Assembly: GCF_030813055.1 (NCBI RefSeq)
Contig: NZ_JAUSTW010000002.1
Coordinates: 124,001-188,000 of the forward strand
From: Neobacillus ginsengisoli
GTDB taxonomy: Bacteria > Bacillota > Bacilli > Bacillales_B > DSM-18226
Reading direction: 5' to 3'
DNA: 64,000 nucleotides
The notes under the pieces are model-generated. The model was not told where the DNA came from, did not search any database, and saw only the letters and a list, made by a program, of their open reading frames with translations. Shown piece by piece: positions 28,909 to 37,766 of this stretch. Every line of letters begins with the position of its first letter. The stretch's first letter is position 1. A program made the position numbers and the translations under genes.

Positions 28909-30285
28909 GTGAATTATAGAATTGAAAGGGACACTCTAGGTGAAGTAAAGGTACCCGCAGAAAAATATTGGGGTGCACAGACACAAAGGAGCAGGGAAAA
29001 TTTCAAAATCGGTATCGAGAAAATTCCTATTGAGGTTGTTTATGCGTTAGCCTATATCAAAAAGGCAGCTGCAATTGTTAATCATCAATTAGGAAAATTA
29101 ACCAAAACGAAAATGGAAGCTATAAAAAAGGTGTGTGATGAAATTCTTCAAGGGCATTATGACGGGCATTTTCCATTAGCAGTCTGGCAAACAGGAAGTG
29201 GAACGCAATCCAACATGAACGTAAATGAGGTCATAGCCAATCGGGCCAACGAAGCGTTAAAAAAAGGGGAAAGCGCCGAAAGTGTTCATCCCAATGATGA
29301 TGTGAATATGTCACAAAGCTCCAATGATACCTTTCCAACTGCAATGCATATTGCAGCATATATCAAAATAATTGAACATCTCATTCCTTCTGTCCAAGAG
29401 TTAAAAAGAACATTGTTGGAAAAGGAAAAGCTTTTTATGGGGATCGTAAAAATCGGCAGGACTCACCTACAGGATGCCACTCCCTTAACATTAGGACAGG
29501 AAATAAGCGGATGGAGAGCAATGCTTGAAAAAAGTGAGAAAATGGTTGAGGATGCAGCTGAAAATCTATTGGACTTGGCCATTGGAGGAACTGCAGTGGG
29601 AACAGGAATTAATGCTCATCCTCAATTCGGAGACAAAGCGGCAGATCAACTCGAAGAGCTAACGGGATATCCATTCCGTTCTTCTAAGAATAAATTTCAT
29701 GCACTTACAAGTCATGATGATATTGTTTATGTTCATGGGGCATTAAAAGCATTAGCAGCAGATTTAATGAAAATTGCCAATGATGTACGCTGGCTTGCAA
29801 GTGGGCCGCGGAGTGGAATCGGTGAGATTAGTATACCTGCAAATGAACCGGGCAGCTCGATAATGCCTGGAAAGGTGAATCCAACGCAAAGTGAAGCATT
29901 AACAATGGTGGTATGCCAAGTTTTTGGAAATGACGCAACAATAGGCTTTGCAGCAAGCCAAGGGAATTTTGAGTTAAATGTTTTTAAACCAGTGATTATT
30001 TATAATCTGATCCAATCCATCACGCTCCTTTCTGATAGCATTCACTCATTTAATCATAATTGTGCGAGAGGTATAGAAGCAAACAAAGAAGTAATTAAGG
30101 ATCATGTAGAAAGGTCATTGATGCTGGTTACTGCCTTGAATCCTCATATTGGTTATGAAAAAGCAGCTGAAATTGCAAAGCTTGCTTTTAAGGAAAATAT
30201 TACATTAAAAGAGGCAGCTGAAAAAACAGGTTATGTAACTGCCAATCAGTTTGAGGAATGGATTCAACCAGAAAATATGGTTTAA
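28909..30285 (+). CDS. fumC: Fumarate hydratase, class II
   Basis: The 458-residue tetrameric TCA-cycle enzyme interconverts fumarate and malate. It begins [20 protein letters not shown], has [20 protein letters not shown] and [18 protein letters not shown], and the fumarase/lyase signature [11 protein letters not shown]. Length equals that of B. subtilis CitG. The start is a GTG after AAAAGGTGG. It is monocistronic. Confidence 0.96.
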   Translation: MNYRIERDTLGEVKVPAEKYWGAQTQRSRENFKIGIEKIPIEVVYALAYIKKAAAIVNHQLGKLTKTKMEAIKKVCDEILQGHYDGHFPLAVWQTGSGTQSNMNVNEVIANRANEALKKGESAESVHPNDDVNMSQSSNDTFPTAMHIAAYIKIIEHLIPSVQELKRTLLEKEKLFMGIVKIGRTHLQDATPLTLGQEISGWRAMLEKSEKMVEDAAENLLDLAIGGTAVGTGINAHPQFGDKAADQLEELTGYPFRSSKNKFHALTSHDDIVYVHGALKALAADLMKIANDVRWLASGPRSGIGEISIPANEPGSSIMPGKVNPTQSEALTMVVCQVFGNDATIGFAASQGNFELNVFKPVIIYNLIQSITLLSDSIHSFNHNCARGIEANKEVIKDHVERSLMLVTALNPHIGYEKAAEIAKLAFKENITLKEAAEKTGYVTANQFEEWIQPENMV

Positions 30286-30291
30286 TAATTA

Positions 30292-30320
30292 AAAGCCCCT
30301 TCTCAAAAGGAAGGGGCTAA
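30292..30320. terminator. Shared terminator between fumC and the SASP gene
   Basis: AGCCCCTT / AAGGGGCT hairpin; the T-rich tail is on the minus strand (TTTTAATTATT), so it mainly serves the SASP gene, and also faces fumC. Confidence 0.78.
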
Positions 30321-30359
30321 GCCATATTATTTATTTGTATAAATGGGGTGTCTCAAAAA

Positions 30360-30569
30360 TTAACGGGAAAAACCGCCGCCACCAAGTTGTGATTCTGCCA
30401 TTGCAACAAGGCGTTTTGTAATTTCTCCTCCGACAGAACCATTGGCACGTGAAGTAGTATCTGCACCGAGATTTACGCCGAATTCTGACGCAATTTCATA
30501 CTTCATTTGATCCAATGCTTGTTGAACGCCAGGTACTACAAGTTGATTAGAGTTGTTGTTACTAGCCAT
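30360..30569 (-). CDS. Alpha/beta-type small acid-soluble spore protein
   Basis: The 69-residue protein coats and protects spore DNA. It has the two family signatures: the GPR protease site ([10 protein letters not shown]) and [25 protein letters not shown] C-terminal block (here [19 protein letters not shown]). ATG after AGAGGAGTG. A sigma-G promoter candidate (GAATA and CATAATA, 17 bp apart) lies about 150 bp upstream and the leader between them contains a tRNA-like fold. Confidence 0.95.
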   Translation of the reverse strand: MASNNNSNQLVVPGVQQALDQMKYEIASEFGVNLGADTTSRANGSVGGEITKRLVAMAESQLGGGGFSR

Positions 30570-30598
30570 AGTTGAATAACACTCCTCTTAATAAGTTT

Positions 30599-30654
30599 GG
30601 GGTCAGTATGGAATTGAACCATAATGGATTACCATTACCACCTTGGCCTAACCC
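30599..30654 (-). other. tRNA-like element lacking an anticodon arm
   Basis: In RNA sense (minus strand) the piece begins GGGTTAG and ends CTGACCC, a seven-pair acceptor stem with one G-U. A canonical T arm abuts the 3' acceptor strand: stem TATGG / CCATA with loop TTCAATT. A D-arm-like segment (CCA, loop AGGTGGTAA, TGG) follows the 5' acceptor strand. Only eight bases remain where the anticodon arm should be, and CCA is not encoded. So it cannot be a functional decoding tRNA. It lies in the leader of the SASP gene. Confidence 0.6.
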
Positions 30655-30719
30655 ATATTATCAATGCAACCTTTGATAAATTATTATAAATTGGAGAGAG
30701 GTTGTTGCTTTGTACTAAC

Positions 30720-30748
30720 TATTATGTTTTAAAAAAATGGGCTTATTC
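30720..30748 (-). promoter_or_regulatory. Sigma-G type promoter of the SASP gene
   Basis: GAATA (30748-30744) and CATAATA (30726-30720), separated by 17 bp, fit the forespore sigma-G consensus and would place the start near 30713. Confidence 0.65.
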
Positions 30749-30837
30749 CAAATACTGATTAGTAATTTATTCCATCACATATGACGTCTAAAGTAACGCA
30801 AACTAAAACCATACAATAATTAAAAGGGTGGATAGCG

Positions 30838-31080
30838 ATGCCGATATGTCCGGTATGTAATGGACTCAGAGAAGTATATCTAATATGTACTAACTGTGGA
30901 GATCATATGATTGAAAGTGGCAGACTTATGGATTTCTATGATAATTACAGTCCTTATATGGAAATTGACTTAATGAAAATGGAGGATGGATATCTTGAAA
31001 CAAAATCCGGGCATCAGTGTCCTCATATTTACCGATGTCCTATTTGTCATAAAGAAGAAGTTATTTTCATAAAAGAATGA
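30838..31080 (+). CDS. Hypothetical double zinc-ribbon protein
   Basis: An 80-residue protein has CPVCNG and CTNCGDHM near its N-terminus and CPHIYRCPICHKEEV near its C-terminus, four CxxC-like pairs suited to bind zinc. The middle is acidic (MEIDLMKMEDGYLET). AGGGTGG precedes the ATG. I do not recognise a named family. It is a single gene with its own terminator. Confidence 0.75.
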   Translation: MPICPVCNGLREVYLICTNCGDHMIESGRLMDFYDNYSPYMEIDLMKMEDGYLETKSGHQCPHIYRCPICHKEEVIFIKE

Positions 31081-31112
31081 GGCCGACACCTTCTGTATCA
31101 GCCTCATTTTTA
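31078..31112 (+). terminator. Terminator after the zinc-ribbon gene
   Basis: TGAGGCCGACAC / GTATCAGCCTCA hairpin (two G-U pairs) followed by TTTTTA; overlaps the stop codon. Confidence 0.8.
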
Positions 31113-31130
31113 CTCTATTTATTTATAAAT

Positions 31131-31300
31131 TTTTACTTTGAGAATTGTCTAGCTCCAACGCCCAGCGGCTAATGTACTTCACTCACCTCCTTACGATAAA
31201 TCAACATCGAATCGCATAAAACGCGATTCGTGTTTCCTTTATCTCATACGGTGCGCTCCAGTCCATACGCCGCTAAACGGGGCGCTTGCGCTTTTCTTAC
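31131..31300. repeat. Interspersed hairpin repeat, copy 2 (core type A)
   Basis: Starts TTTGAGAATTGTCTAGC and ends GCTTGCGCTTTTC. Arms GCGCCCAGCGGC-like and GCCGCTAAACGGGGCGC pair. Its right end is directly at the stop codon of msmX, so it takes the place of that gene's terminator. Core as in copy 1. Confidence 0.82.
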
Positions 31301-31301
31301 T

Positions 31302-32402
31302 TTAAGGGCGAATTCGTGATTCTGTATCAACATCAAAGAAGTGTGCTTTATTTAAATCGAATGCCAGATCTACTGTGTCTCCAGGTTTCACATCTGCACG
31401 GGAATCAAGCCGGGCAACAAAATCTTGGTCACCAAGAGTTGAATATACCATTAGTTCTGCACCGGTTAATTCGGCAACATCAATTTTAGCAGCAATTTTT
31501 GTACCAACAGAAGACTCGATGAAAACTGGCTCATCATGAATATCTTCCGGGCGGACGCCAAGAATAATTGATTTGCCCACATAGCCTTGCTCACGAAGGA
31601 ATTTCATTTTACCCTCTGGTATAGAAATGGAATTTTTACCGATAACAAATTTACCATCTTCAAGCTTTCCATTAAAGAAGTTCATGGCAGGAGAACCGAT
31701 GAAGCCGCCAACGAAAACATTTTCCGGCTTTTCATACACTTCTTTAGGCGATCCAACTTGTTGAATGATCCCATCTTTCATAACAACTAATCGGGTTGCC
31801 ATTGTCATTGCCTCGGTTTGGTCATGGGTAACATAGATGGTTGTTGTATCTAAACGACGGTGAAGCTTGGCAATTTCAGCACGCATCGCAACGCGGAGCT
31901 TCGCATCCAGGTTTGACAAAGGTTCATCCATTAAGAATACTTTTGCATCACGGACAATTGCTCGTCCTAGGGCCACACGCTGACGTTGACCGCCAGATAG
32001 TGCTTTTGGTTTACGGGCTAAATAGGCTTCAAGACCGAGAATTCTTGCCGCCTCCTGCACACGGCGGTCAATTTCGTCTTTTGGAAACTTGCGAAGCTTT
32101 AGACCAAATGCCATATTGTCATAAACCGTCATATGCGGATAAAGAGCATAGTTTTGGAAAACCATTGCAATATCACGGTCTTTAGGTGCTACATCGTTTA
32201 CTCTTTTGCCATCGATTAAAAAGTCACCTTTTGAGATTTCTTCAAGTCCGGCAATCATTCGTAAAGTTGTTGATTTACCGCATCCGGAGGGTCCGACAAA
32301 TACAATAAATTCCTTATCCTCAATATGTAGATTGAAGTCTTGAACTGCTGTTACTTTATTATCATAAATCTTATAAATATGATCTAATTTTAATTCAGCC
32401 AT
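31302..32402 (-). CDS. msmX: Multi-sugar ABC transporter ATP-binding protein MsmX
   Basis: The 366-residue ATPase energises several sugar importers (in B. subtilis maltodextrin, arabinan and galactan oligosaccharide systems). Walker A is GPSGCGKST (residues 37-45), the signature is LSGGQRQRVALGRAI, Walker B VFLMDEPLSNLDAKLR, and the H-loop TIYVTHDQ. A C-terminal TOBE-type regulatory domain follows (VRPEDIHDEP). No cognate permease is adjacent, as expected for a shared ATPase. ATG follows GGGAGG. Confidence 0.94.
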   Translation of the reverse strand: MAELKLDHIYKIYDNKVTAVQDFNLHIEDKEFIVFVGPSGCGKSTTLRMIAGLEEISKGDFLIDGKRVNDVAPKDRDIAMVFQNYALYPHMTVYDNMAFGLKLRKFPKDEIDRRVQEAARILGLEAYLARKPKALSGGQRQRVALGRAIVRDAKVFLMDEPLSNLDAKLRVAMRAEIAKLHRRLDTTTIYVTHDQTEAMTMATRLVVMKDGIIQQVGSPKEVYEKPENVFVGGFIGSPAMNFFNGKLEDGKFVIGKNSISIPEGKMKFLREQGYVGKSIILGVRPEDIHDEPVFIESSVGTKIAAKIDVAELTGAELMVYSTLGDQDFVARLDSRADVKPGDTVDLAFDLNKAHFFDVDTESRIRP

Positions 32403-32506
32403 TTGTAAAACCTCCCTATTATTGTTAATTACAGTTTATATGGAAAGGTTTACAAACTATATAGGCATGTTGCACAAAGTTATTAAGATAACTTTTGGGC
32501 ATATTG

Positions 32507-33415
32507 TTATTTTTTCTGTTCCTGTTCAAAAAGTAAACACGCTAAAAAAACGGTAAACGCCCCATAAAAATCTTTTAATTGGATACCCGTTTTCTCGACA
32601 AATTTATCGATACGATACTGAAGTGTATTTCGATGAATATATAATTTTTTCGCTGTCATACTTGCATTTAAATTGTTTTCAAGAAAAACCTTAATGGTTG
32701 AAAACATTTCCTGATCATCCAAAAATACTTCATTAAGTTCCTGCTTTACCTTGTGTTTTAATTCATCTTGTAGATGATAAGTCAAATAAGCCGGAAAAAC
32801 TCGCTCAAAAGCAAAATTAAACGTATTGCCAAGATTTTTTTTTCCAAAGTTAAAGTATTCTTTCTCTTGATAAAAATAGGTAGGGAGGTCATGGGAAAGT
32901 AAGTGAATTTTGCCAATATAAAACGAAATTTTTATAAAAAAATCACTTTCTATAGTTTCTGACAACGTGATAAATTCTTTTTCTGATAGAGATATTAGCT
33001 TTTTCTCTTCAATAATTACTCCTCGATTCACATTTTCCCAGATGATGATTACTTCATCCGTAAAAAAGCCTTTTAATGCAGATTCGATTTCGTTTTGGTT
33101 TATTCCGTCGCCTTTAATATGGAACTGAATCATTCGGAAATATGCTTCAGTATTTGACGGGGGAATAGGGCCTTTTAAATATAAAAATTCATACCAGCTT
33201 TGTGATCCAGTTTTAAGGGATGATGTCTGCAAGTCAACTAATTCATAGAGTTTTTTAAGAAGATTAAGTTCCTTTTCGCTAATTTCCTTTTTGGGTATTC
33301 CAATCCATTCATTCTGTGACTCATCAAAAAAGATAAAAAATTGTTCATAGGAGTGATCGGGTTGTTTGGGAAGCAAAATTGAATTTTCATATAAGGACAA
33401 TAATTTTCTAAGCAT
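32507..33415 (-). CDS. PucR/CdaR-type transcriptional regulator
   Basis: The 302-residue protein has a helical N-terminal region of unknown role and a C-terminal PucR helix-turn-helix: NLNASMTAKKLYIHRNTLQY then RIDKFVEKTG. The gene lies 100 bp upstream of msmX in the same direction, as the yxkF gene does in B. subtilis, which suggests local control of msmX; that is inference. The ATG at 33415 lies nine bases after TGGGGA; the earlier ATGs lack a ribosome site. Confidence 0.75.
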   Translation of the reverse strand: MLRKLLSLYENSILLPKQPDHSYEQFFIFFDESQNEWIGIPKKEISEKELNLLKKLYELVDLQTSSLKTGSQSWYEFLYLKGPIPPSNTEAYFRMIQFHIKGDGINQNEIESALKGFFTDEVIIIWENVNRGVIIEEKKLISLSEKEFITLSETIESDFFIKISFYIGKIHLLSHDLPTYFYQEKEYFNFGKKNLGNTFNFAFERVFPAYLTYHLQDELKHKVKQELNEVFLDDQEMFSTIKVFLENNLNASMTAKKLYIHRNTLQYRIDKFVEKTGIQLKDFYGAFTVFLACLLFEQEQKK

Positions 33416-33504
33416 CGTTAAATTCCCCATTATCATAAAAAGTTGGAAGTTTGCTACTATTATAACAATTGCTGCTTCGTTTACACCTAATATCGTTTAA
33501 AAAT

Positions 33505-33546
33505 AAAAAAGGCTGAACCGATGAAAATAAGATCAACGGTTCAGCC
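33505..33546 (-). terminator. Terminator of the small acidic protein gene
   Basis: GGCTGAACCG / CGGTTCAGCC, strong stem with a long loop, followed on the minus strand by TTTTTTATTTTT. Confidence 0.88.
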
Positions 33547-33563
33547 GGAAATGCAAAGTTACC

Positions 33564-33755
33564 TTAAGGACATTCGTAAGGGGGTTCTTCTTCAACAAGA
33601 TCACGGGCTTCTTCAATATTGGTAGTATCATGACGGGCATGAACACTTCCACCTGACATCCCTTCATTAATCATTCGATCGATATCCATATAGGCCCTAT
33701 CTCTACCCTCATAGACTGAACCCATATTTGTTAGATTTTCTTTTTTATCTTCCAT
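33564..33755 (-). CDS. Small acidic hypothetical protein
   Basis: A 63-residue hydrophilic protein rich in Asp, Glu and Gly (NMGSVYEGRDRAYMDIDRM and EEPPYECP). ATG preceded by GGAAAGGGA at nine bases; an in-frame TTG three codons upstream is less likely. The size, acidity and Bacillus-specific look resemble other small spore or stress proteins, but I do not recognise it. Confidence 0.7.
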   Translation of the reverse strand: MEDKKENLTNMGSVYEGRDRAYMDIDRMINEGMSGGSVHARHDTTNIEEARDLVEEEPPYECP

Positions 33756-33847
33756 GACTATCAATCCCTTTCCGATTTTCTATAATTAGTTTGTGGAAAG
33801 GTTTATATTTCATGCAAAAAGGAAAGATATTCATTCGGAAAATAATG

Positions 33848-34057
33848 TTATTCGTAGACATGGTAAAGCATAAGTTCATGAACCTGGCTTGTTAATGCAT
33901 TAATATCTTCTTGCTCAGGAGTATTTGCAGTCCATTCAATTTTTCCGGTTGGGTGATAAATACCGGAAAATCTTTTCTTTTTATAGTAAAAAGAAAAATT
34001 CCAGCCGGGAATATTTTTATTGGAAAATAAAGGCTTGAACTGAAAGTGCATTAACAT
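33848..34057 (-). CDS. yheE: YheE family protein (DUF5342)
   Basis: The 69-residue soluble protein reads HFQFKPLFSNKNIPGWNFSF, FSGIYHPTGKIEWTANTPEQ and ends SQVHELMLYHVYE, the pattern of B. subtilis YheE. Role unknown; it always travels with yheC and yheD, so a link to spore formation is likely. ATG at 34057 is nine bases after AAGGGG; the ATG three codons earlier overlaps that site. Confidence 0.82.
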   Translation of the reverse strand: MLMHFQFKPLFSNKNIPGWNFSFYYKKKRFSGIYHPTGKIEWTANTPEQEDINALTSQVHELMLYHVYE

Positions 34058-34136
34058 ACTGAACATCCCCTTTTGAGTGTTGAGTGTATACCTTTAGAAT
34101 ACCTTGTTTGGGGAATGATTTAAATAAAATTTTCTG

Positions 34137-35324
34137 TTAATTATTGAAATTTGTTAGCTGTAGAAATAGGCGGCAAAGCCTGGAAATTTTTCTGTCTTCA
34201 ATTTCCGTTTCATCAAAACTCATTGGTTTTGAATTTACCTCATAAATATAGTAGTGGCCAGAATGGCTAACGCCGGCATCAATTGAGAATTCGCCGAAAT
34301 AGCCAAATTGATCGGATAATGCTTTTCCGGTATGTTGGACAACGGTTTGGATGAACTGATCATGTGCCTCAGTTTGGAGGAGCTGATAGGGAAGAAGACG
34401 GCCGCCTGCAGGTATATGTGTCGTTATTTCTTGTTCCAGTGATTGTCTAATTCCGATCCCGGTTACACTATAGCCATCATTTTCAGCATGGGCTAGAATT
34501 CGAAAATCAAATCGATTTCCATCATAATGGGCTGATTTGATTTCTTCCTGCGCTAAGTAGTTAATTTCTTGAAATACCTTTTCCCACTCCTCCCAAAAAT
34601 GATAAAACGTTTGATAGATTTCGCTTGTGTGGATTCCTTCGAGCTTAACCCGCATATTCTTGCCCAGTTTCATTCGGAAAATTCCTTTTCCTTTTGCGGA
34701 TTGGGCAGGCTTTAAGTAGATACTTTTATGTTTCCTTAAAAATTGAAAAAGTCCTTTTTTTTGATTTGCTAAGATTGTTTTTGGTAAATGAGTTTTTAGA
34801 TATGAGTGGTTTTTCATTAAACAATAGAGGTCATATTTATCGATAAAACCCGGGTTGAAAAAAGGGATGTTTTTTTCCCTTAATGTAGAAAAAATTTGTT
34901 GGCAATTTACATCTTGTTCTGATTTTCGATATGGAATCCGATTATAAACAAGGTCAGGATAAGGAATTTTGATCTTTATCCACGTATTTTTTACCGGCAC
35001 GAAAGTAAACCCGTTAATAACTTCAACACCGACACCTTCAGGAGTAAAGATAAAGCTTATTCCATTAAGTGAAATAAGCTTCTTTTGCAGCTCTATAAAA
35101 AGGGGAATATTTCCTGCAATTGAACCATTCGGTTTTCGGGATGTCAAAATCCCGATGAGGGGACCAATTTGGTTATTATTTAATCGCATTTCAAAGCTAG
35201 CATGCTCTTCTCCGGCCCCTTCCATCTCCAGAGCAATGGCCTTTTTTTCAGCTCCCATTGTGACGACTGTTTCTAAGCCGGTTTGATACCATTTTGCAGA
35301 TTGGCTGTCATAGTATATTCTCAT
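34137..35324 (-). CDS. YheC/YheD-family ATP-grasp protein, fourth in tandem
   Basis: The 395-residue protein has an N-terminal beta domain with the conserved GPLIGILTSRKP and VYNRIPYRKSE blocks, and a C-terminal ATP-grasp ligase domain. Its lysine loop is altered (LKPAQSAKGKGIFRM, where the paralogues have KPxxGSxG), while the Mg-binding end (EFSIDAGVS, then YEVNSKPM) is kept. It starts on an ATGA overlap with the preceding gene. YheC and YheD are spore-envelope associated; the chemical reaction is unknown. Confidence 0.83.
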   Translation of the reverse strand: MRIYYDSQSAKWYQTGLETVVTMGAEKKAIALEMEGAGEEHASFEMRLNNNQIGPLIGILTSRKPNGSIAGNIPLFIELQKKLISLNGISFIFTPEGVGVEVINGFTFVPVKNTWIKIKIPYPDLVYNRIPYRKSEQDVNCQQIFSTLREKNIPFFNPGFIDKYDLYCLMKNHSYLKTHLPKTILANQKKGLFQFLRKHKSIYLKPAQSAKGKGIFRMKLGKNMRVKLEGIHTSEIYQTFYHFWEEWEKVFQEINYLAQEEIKSAHYDGNRFDFRILAHAENDGYSVTGIGIRQSLEQEITTHIPAGGRLLPYQLLQTEAHDQFIQTVVQHTGKALSDQFGYFGEFSIDAGVSHSGHYYIYEVNSKPMSFDETEIEDRKISRLCRLFLQLTNFNN

Positions 35325-36685
35325 TTGAACAATTCCTCTGGATGTAAGAGGGATTGTTCAGTAAGAAAAACAGCAAAAGCAATCGATAATTTCCTGGTTA
35401 ATAAGTCAAAGTCTTTTAGCTCAGGATGGCTGAATATCGATCTGCCCGGTTTGGAATTTGCTTCAAAAAGCCATACATCACCGTTTCGGTCGACCCCTAA
35501 ATCAAAACCAATTTCACCGATTATGCCTTCCATATTTCGTTCCAAAGCTTTGCTTAAAAGTAGTGCTGCTGTTGTTAGTTTTTCTGTGTATAAAATACAA
35601 AGTTCATTAGGGAAGATCTCCTCGAGCGTTCTGATATCACCACCGCTTCTCATATGGGTGGTGACACTACCGGGACCTGCTATTTTTGCAGCAATAGCCG
35701 TTACGTGCCAATCGCCTAAATCATCTTTATTTGTATGAATTCGGAAATCAACGGGGCGCGACGCGTTTCGCAGCAAATGTATACCTTGTTGTATCAACAT
35801 TTTTTCGAGATTTTGATGGGCAAAAACTGATTTAAATAATCCTTCAAGACTTGGAAATTTTCGCAGACGGTTAACGAACCCTTCATCCTGATAACGGCAG
35901 TAATATTCGTCTTGATGCTTATCATAAATTATTTGATGGACGCCTAAACCGAGGCTGCCGTTTTTCGGTTTCACATAAACATGCCCATAATTTGAAAGCA
36001 TTGTTTCAATTAAAGAGAAGGAAGTAAACGGAAAGGTTTCGGGTAGATAGCCTGCAACAGTCGAATCCTGTTGAAGTCTTTCGTTAATATCGAGTTTATT
36101 AAAAAATCCCGGGTTGTACCATGGAATAAGATAATCATTTTGCAAGCGGTCTTTCACCCTTTTTAGTTTCGGGTTTCCTTCACTTTTACGATTTGGCAGT
36201 CGATCGTATATAACATTTGGAAATGGCACCTCAATCGTTTTCCAATTTTCATCATGAAAAAAATAACCATTAATCGTACCTTGTTCCCAATCTATATGCT
36301 GCTCTCCAAAAACAAAAGGCAAGGCACCTACTGTTTTTTTTACAGAAAGCAGCTTTGAAAAAAAGAGCGAGCGTTCGCCGATTGGACGCAGTGGAAATGG
36401 GGTGAATCCAGCTGTGAAAATGCCAATAAGCGGTCCGATATTCAGTATTTGATTTTCGATAAATAAATGCAACGGTATATCGAAGTTAGGAAATTGAAGG
36501 TCCTCTTGAATGCCTTTGCTAATGACAATCCGATCATTTTTAACCGGGTGGGGAAGGAAGTTAACTTCTATTGATTTTGAACCGAAAGCCAAACGCTTTA
36601 ATGTTTTGTCTTTGATTATCGCAGGAGGACAAAAAACAACCTGCTGGTCATTTGGAGAAACCTCAATGAGATAGCGTTTTCTCAT
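35321..36685 (-). CDS. YheD-like ATP-grasp protein, third in tandem
   Basis: The 454-residue protein has the N-terminal beta domain (LNIGPLIGIFTAG), the substrate loop VIYDRLPNRKSEGNP and a full ATP-grasp domain: VKPKNGSLGLGVHQI, VDFRIHTNKDD and GEIGFDLGVD with EANSKPGRS at the end. ATG 36685 follows AAGGAAG and lies 23 bases inside the end of the upstream gene (a longer frame opens at 36733). It is a second YheD-type copy, which B. subtilis lacks. Confidence 0.85.
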   Translation of the reverse strand: MRKRYLIEVSPNDQQVVFCPPAIIKDKTLKRLAFGSKSIEVNFLPHPVKNDRIVISKGIQEDLQFPNFDIPLHLFIENQILNIGPLIGIFTAGFTPFPLRPIGERSLFFSKLLSVKKTVGALPFVFGEQHIDWEQGTINGYFFHDENWKTIEVPFPNVIYDRLPNRKSEGNPKLKRVKDRLQNDYLIPWYNPGFFNKLDINERLQQDSTVAGYLPETFPFTSFSLIETMLSNYGHVYVKPKNGSLGLGVHQIIYDKHQDEYYCRYQDEGFVNRLRKFPSLEGLFKSVFAHQNLEKMLIQQGIHLLRNASRPVDFRIHTNKDDLGDWHVTAIAAKIAGPGSVTTHMRSGGDIRTLEEIFPNELCILYTEKLTTAALLLSKALERNMEGIIGEIGFDLGVDRNGDVWLFEANSKPGRSIFSHPELKDFDLLTRKLSIAFAVFLTEQSLLHPEELFK

Positions 36686-37766
36686 AATAACGCTTCCTTT
36701 CTTGAATACCGGACAGGGAAATGTATTTCCCATAAAGAAGAGGGGCTTGATAGAGCGTCTCCGTTATGTCCGGTTGAGTATGAAATAAGACCTTTCGACC
36801 GGGCTTGGAATTCACATCAAGAATCCAGATTGAGCCGTTTTTCGCGATTCCAATATCAACGCCAAGCTCAAATAAGGGCATAAACTCTTTCTCAAGTACA
36901 TTCGGCAGATTGGTAATAATGTATTCTAATTCATTGCAAATATAATCATATTTTGTTGAGGAAAGTGTAGTTGCCCAGGATGCAAAATTGATTACTGAGC
37001 CACCGGCACTTAAATTCGAAAGAAGTCCTCCGGTATTTCCTTTCCGAATTCCTCTGCCTCGCTCGACCCAGGAACCTTGTTCGTTTTTTTGAAGGAGTAA
37101 TCTAATATCAAAGGGCTGCAGCTCATCATTGGATAATTCAAGATACGGCTGAAGCATATACTTATGCTGATTAATTAGTGTTTGTAACCATTGAATGAGC
37201 TTTGCCTCATTCGGAAAAATGCGTGAAATAATATTCTTCTGTTTTTCTGTTTTAACATGATACGTTTTTTCGTTTTTCTTTACGTAATATATACCGTATC
37301 CTTGAGAGCCATTTATCGGTTTTAAAATAAGTTTATTTTTTGTTTTTAATTCCTTTAGCACAATACCGCAATTAGTTACTGGTTGGGAAGGAGGTAGGTA
37401 TGGTGCTAAAATAGAACTCTTTAGAGCGTCATAAAGTTCAAGTTTATTAGGTAAACCATAGCCAAGAAAGGTTATATCATTTCGGCTTTTGAGCCAGGAG
37501 ACAATGGGAATGCATTGTTTTGAATGTTCATCATCTCCATAAAAGCAACGGTCATAAATGATATCGGGAATTGTAAATTCACTTTCTATCCATTGCAGCC
37601 CGATCGGGTCAAATCTCTTACCTTGAACTTGGAGTGAATGTGGATCTATCTTGGAAGGAAGGAAGCGAAAACATTCCATCTCACAGGATTGAGCCCGCCT
37701 AGCGATTTCATCAATATAGGAATTTTCGCTATCCATACTTAAAGTCATAATTCCAAAGGTCATCAT
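36663..37766 (-). CDS. yheC: YheC ATP-grasp protein, second in tandem
   Basis: The 367-residue protein lacks the beta domain of YheD and starts MMTFGIMTLSMDSENSYIDE with the typical YheC line FTIPDIIYDRCFYG. The ATP-grasp part has LKPINGSQGYGIYYV, FDIRLLLQKNEQGSWVERG and ELGVDIGIA with DVNSKPGRK. ATG immediately after the yheD stop, ribosome site AGGAGG. In B. subtilis YheC is a spore-coat-associated protein. Confidence 0.87.
   Translation of the reverse strand: MMTFGIMTLSMDSENSYIDEIARRAQSCEMECFRFLPSKIDPHSLQVQGKRFDPIGLQWIESEFTIPDIIYDRCFYGDDEHSKQCIPIVSWLKSRNDITFLGYGLPNKLELYDALKSSILAPYLPPSQPVTNCGIVLKELKTKNKLILKPINGSQGYGIYYVKKNEKTYHVKTEKQKNIISRIFPNEAKLIQWLQTLINQHKYMLQPYLELSNDELQPFDIRLLLQKNEQGSWVERGRGIRKGNTGGLLSNLSAGGSVINFASWATTLSSTKYDYICNELEYIITNLPNVLEKEFMPLFELGVDIGIAKNGSIWILDVNSKPGRKVLFHTQPDITETLYQAPLLYGKYISLSGIQERKRYYEKTLSH

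Noticed and set aside
30599..30654. Functional tRNA gene
   Set aside because: The anticodon arm is missing and CCA is not encoded, so it cannot decode; kept only as a tRNA-like element.
32430..32460. cre-like string TGTAAACCTTTCCAT upstream of msmX
   Set aside because: It lacks the central CG of the cre consensus and has two mismatches; not enough for a CcpA site.
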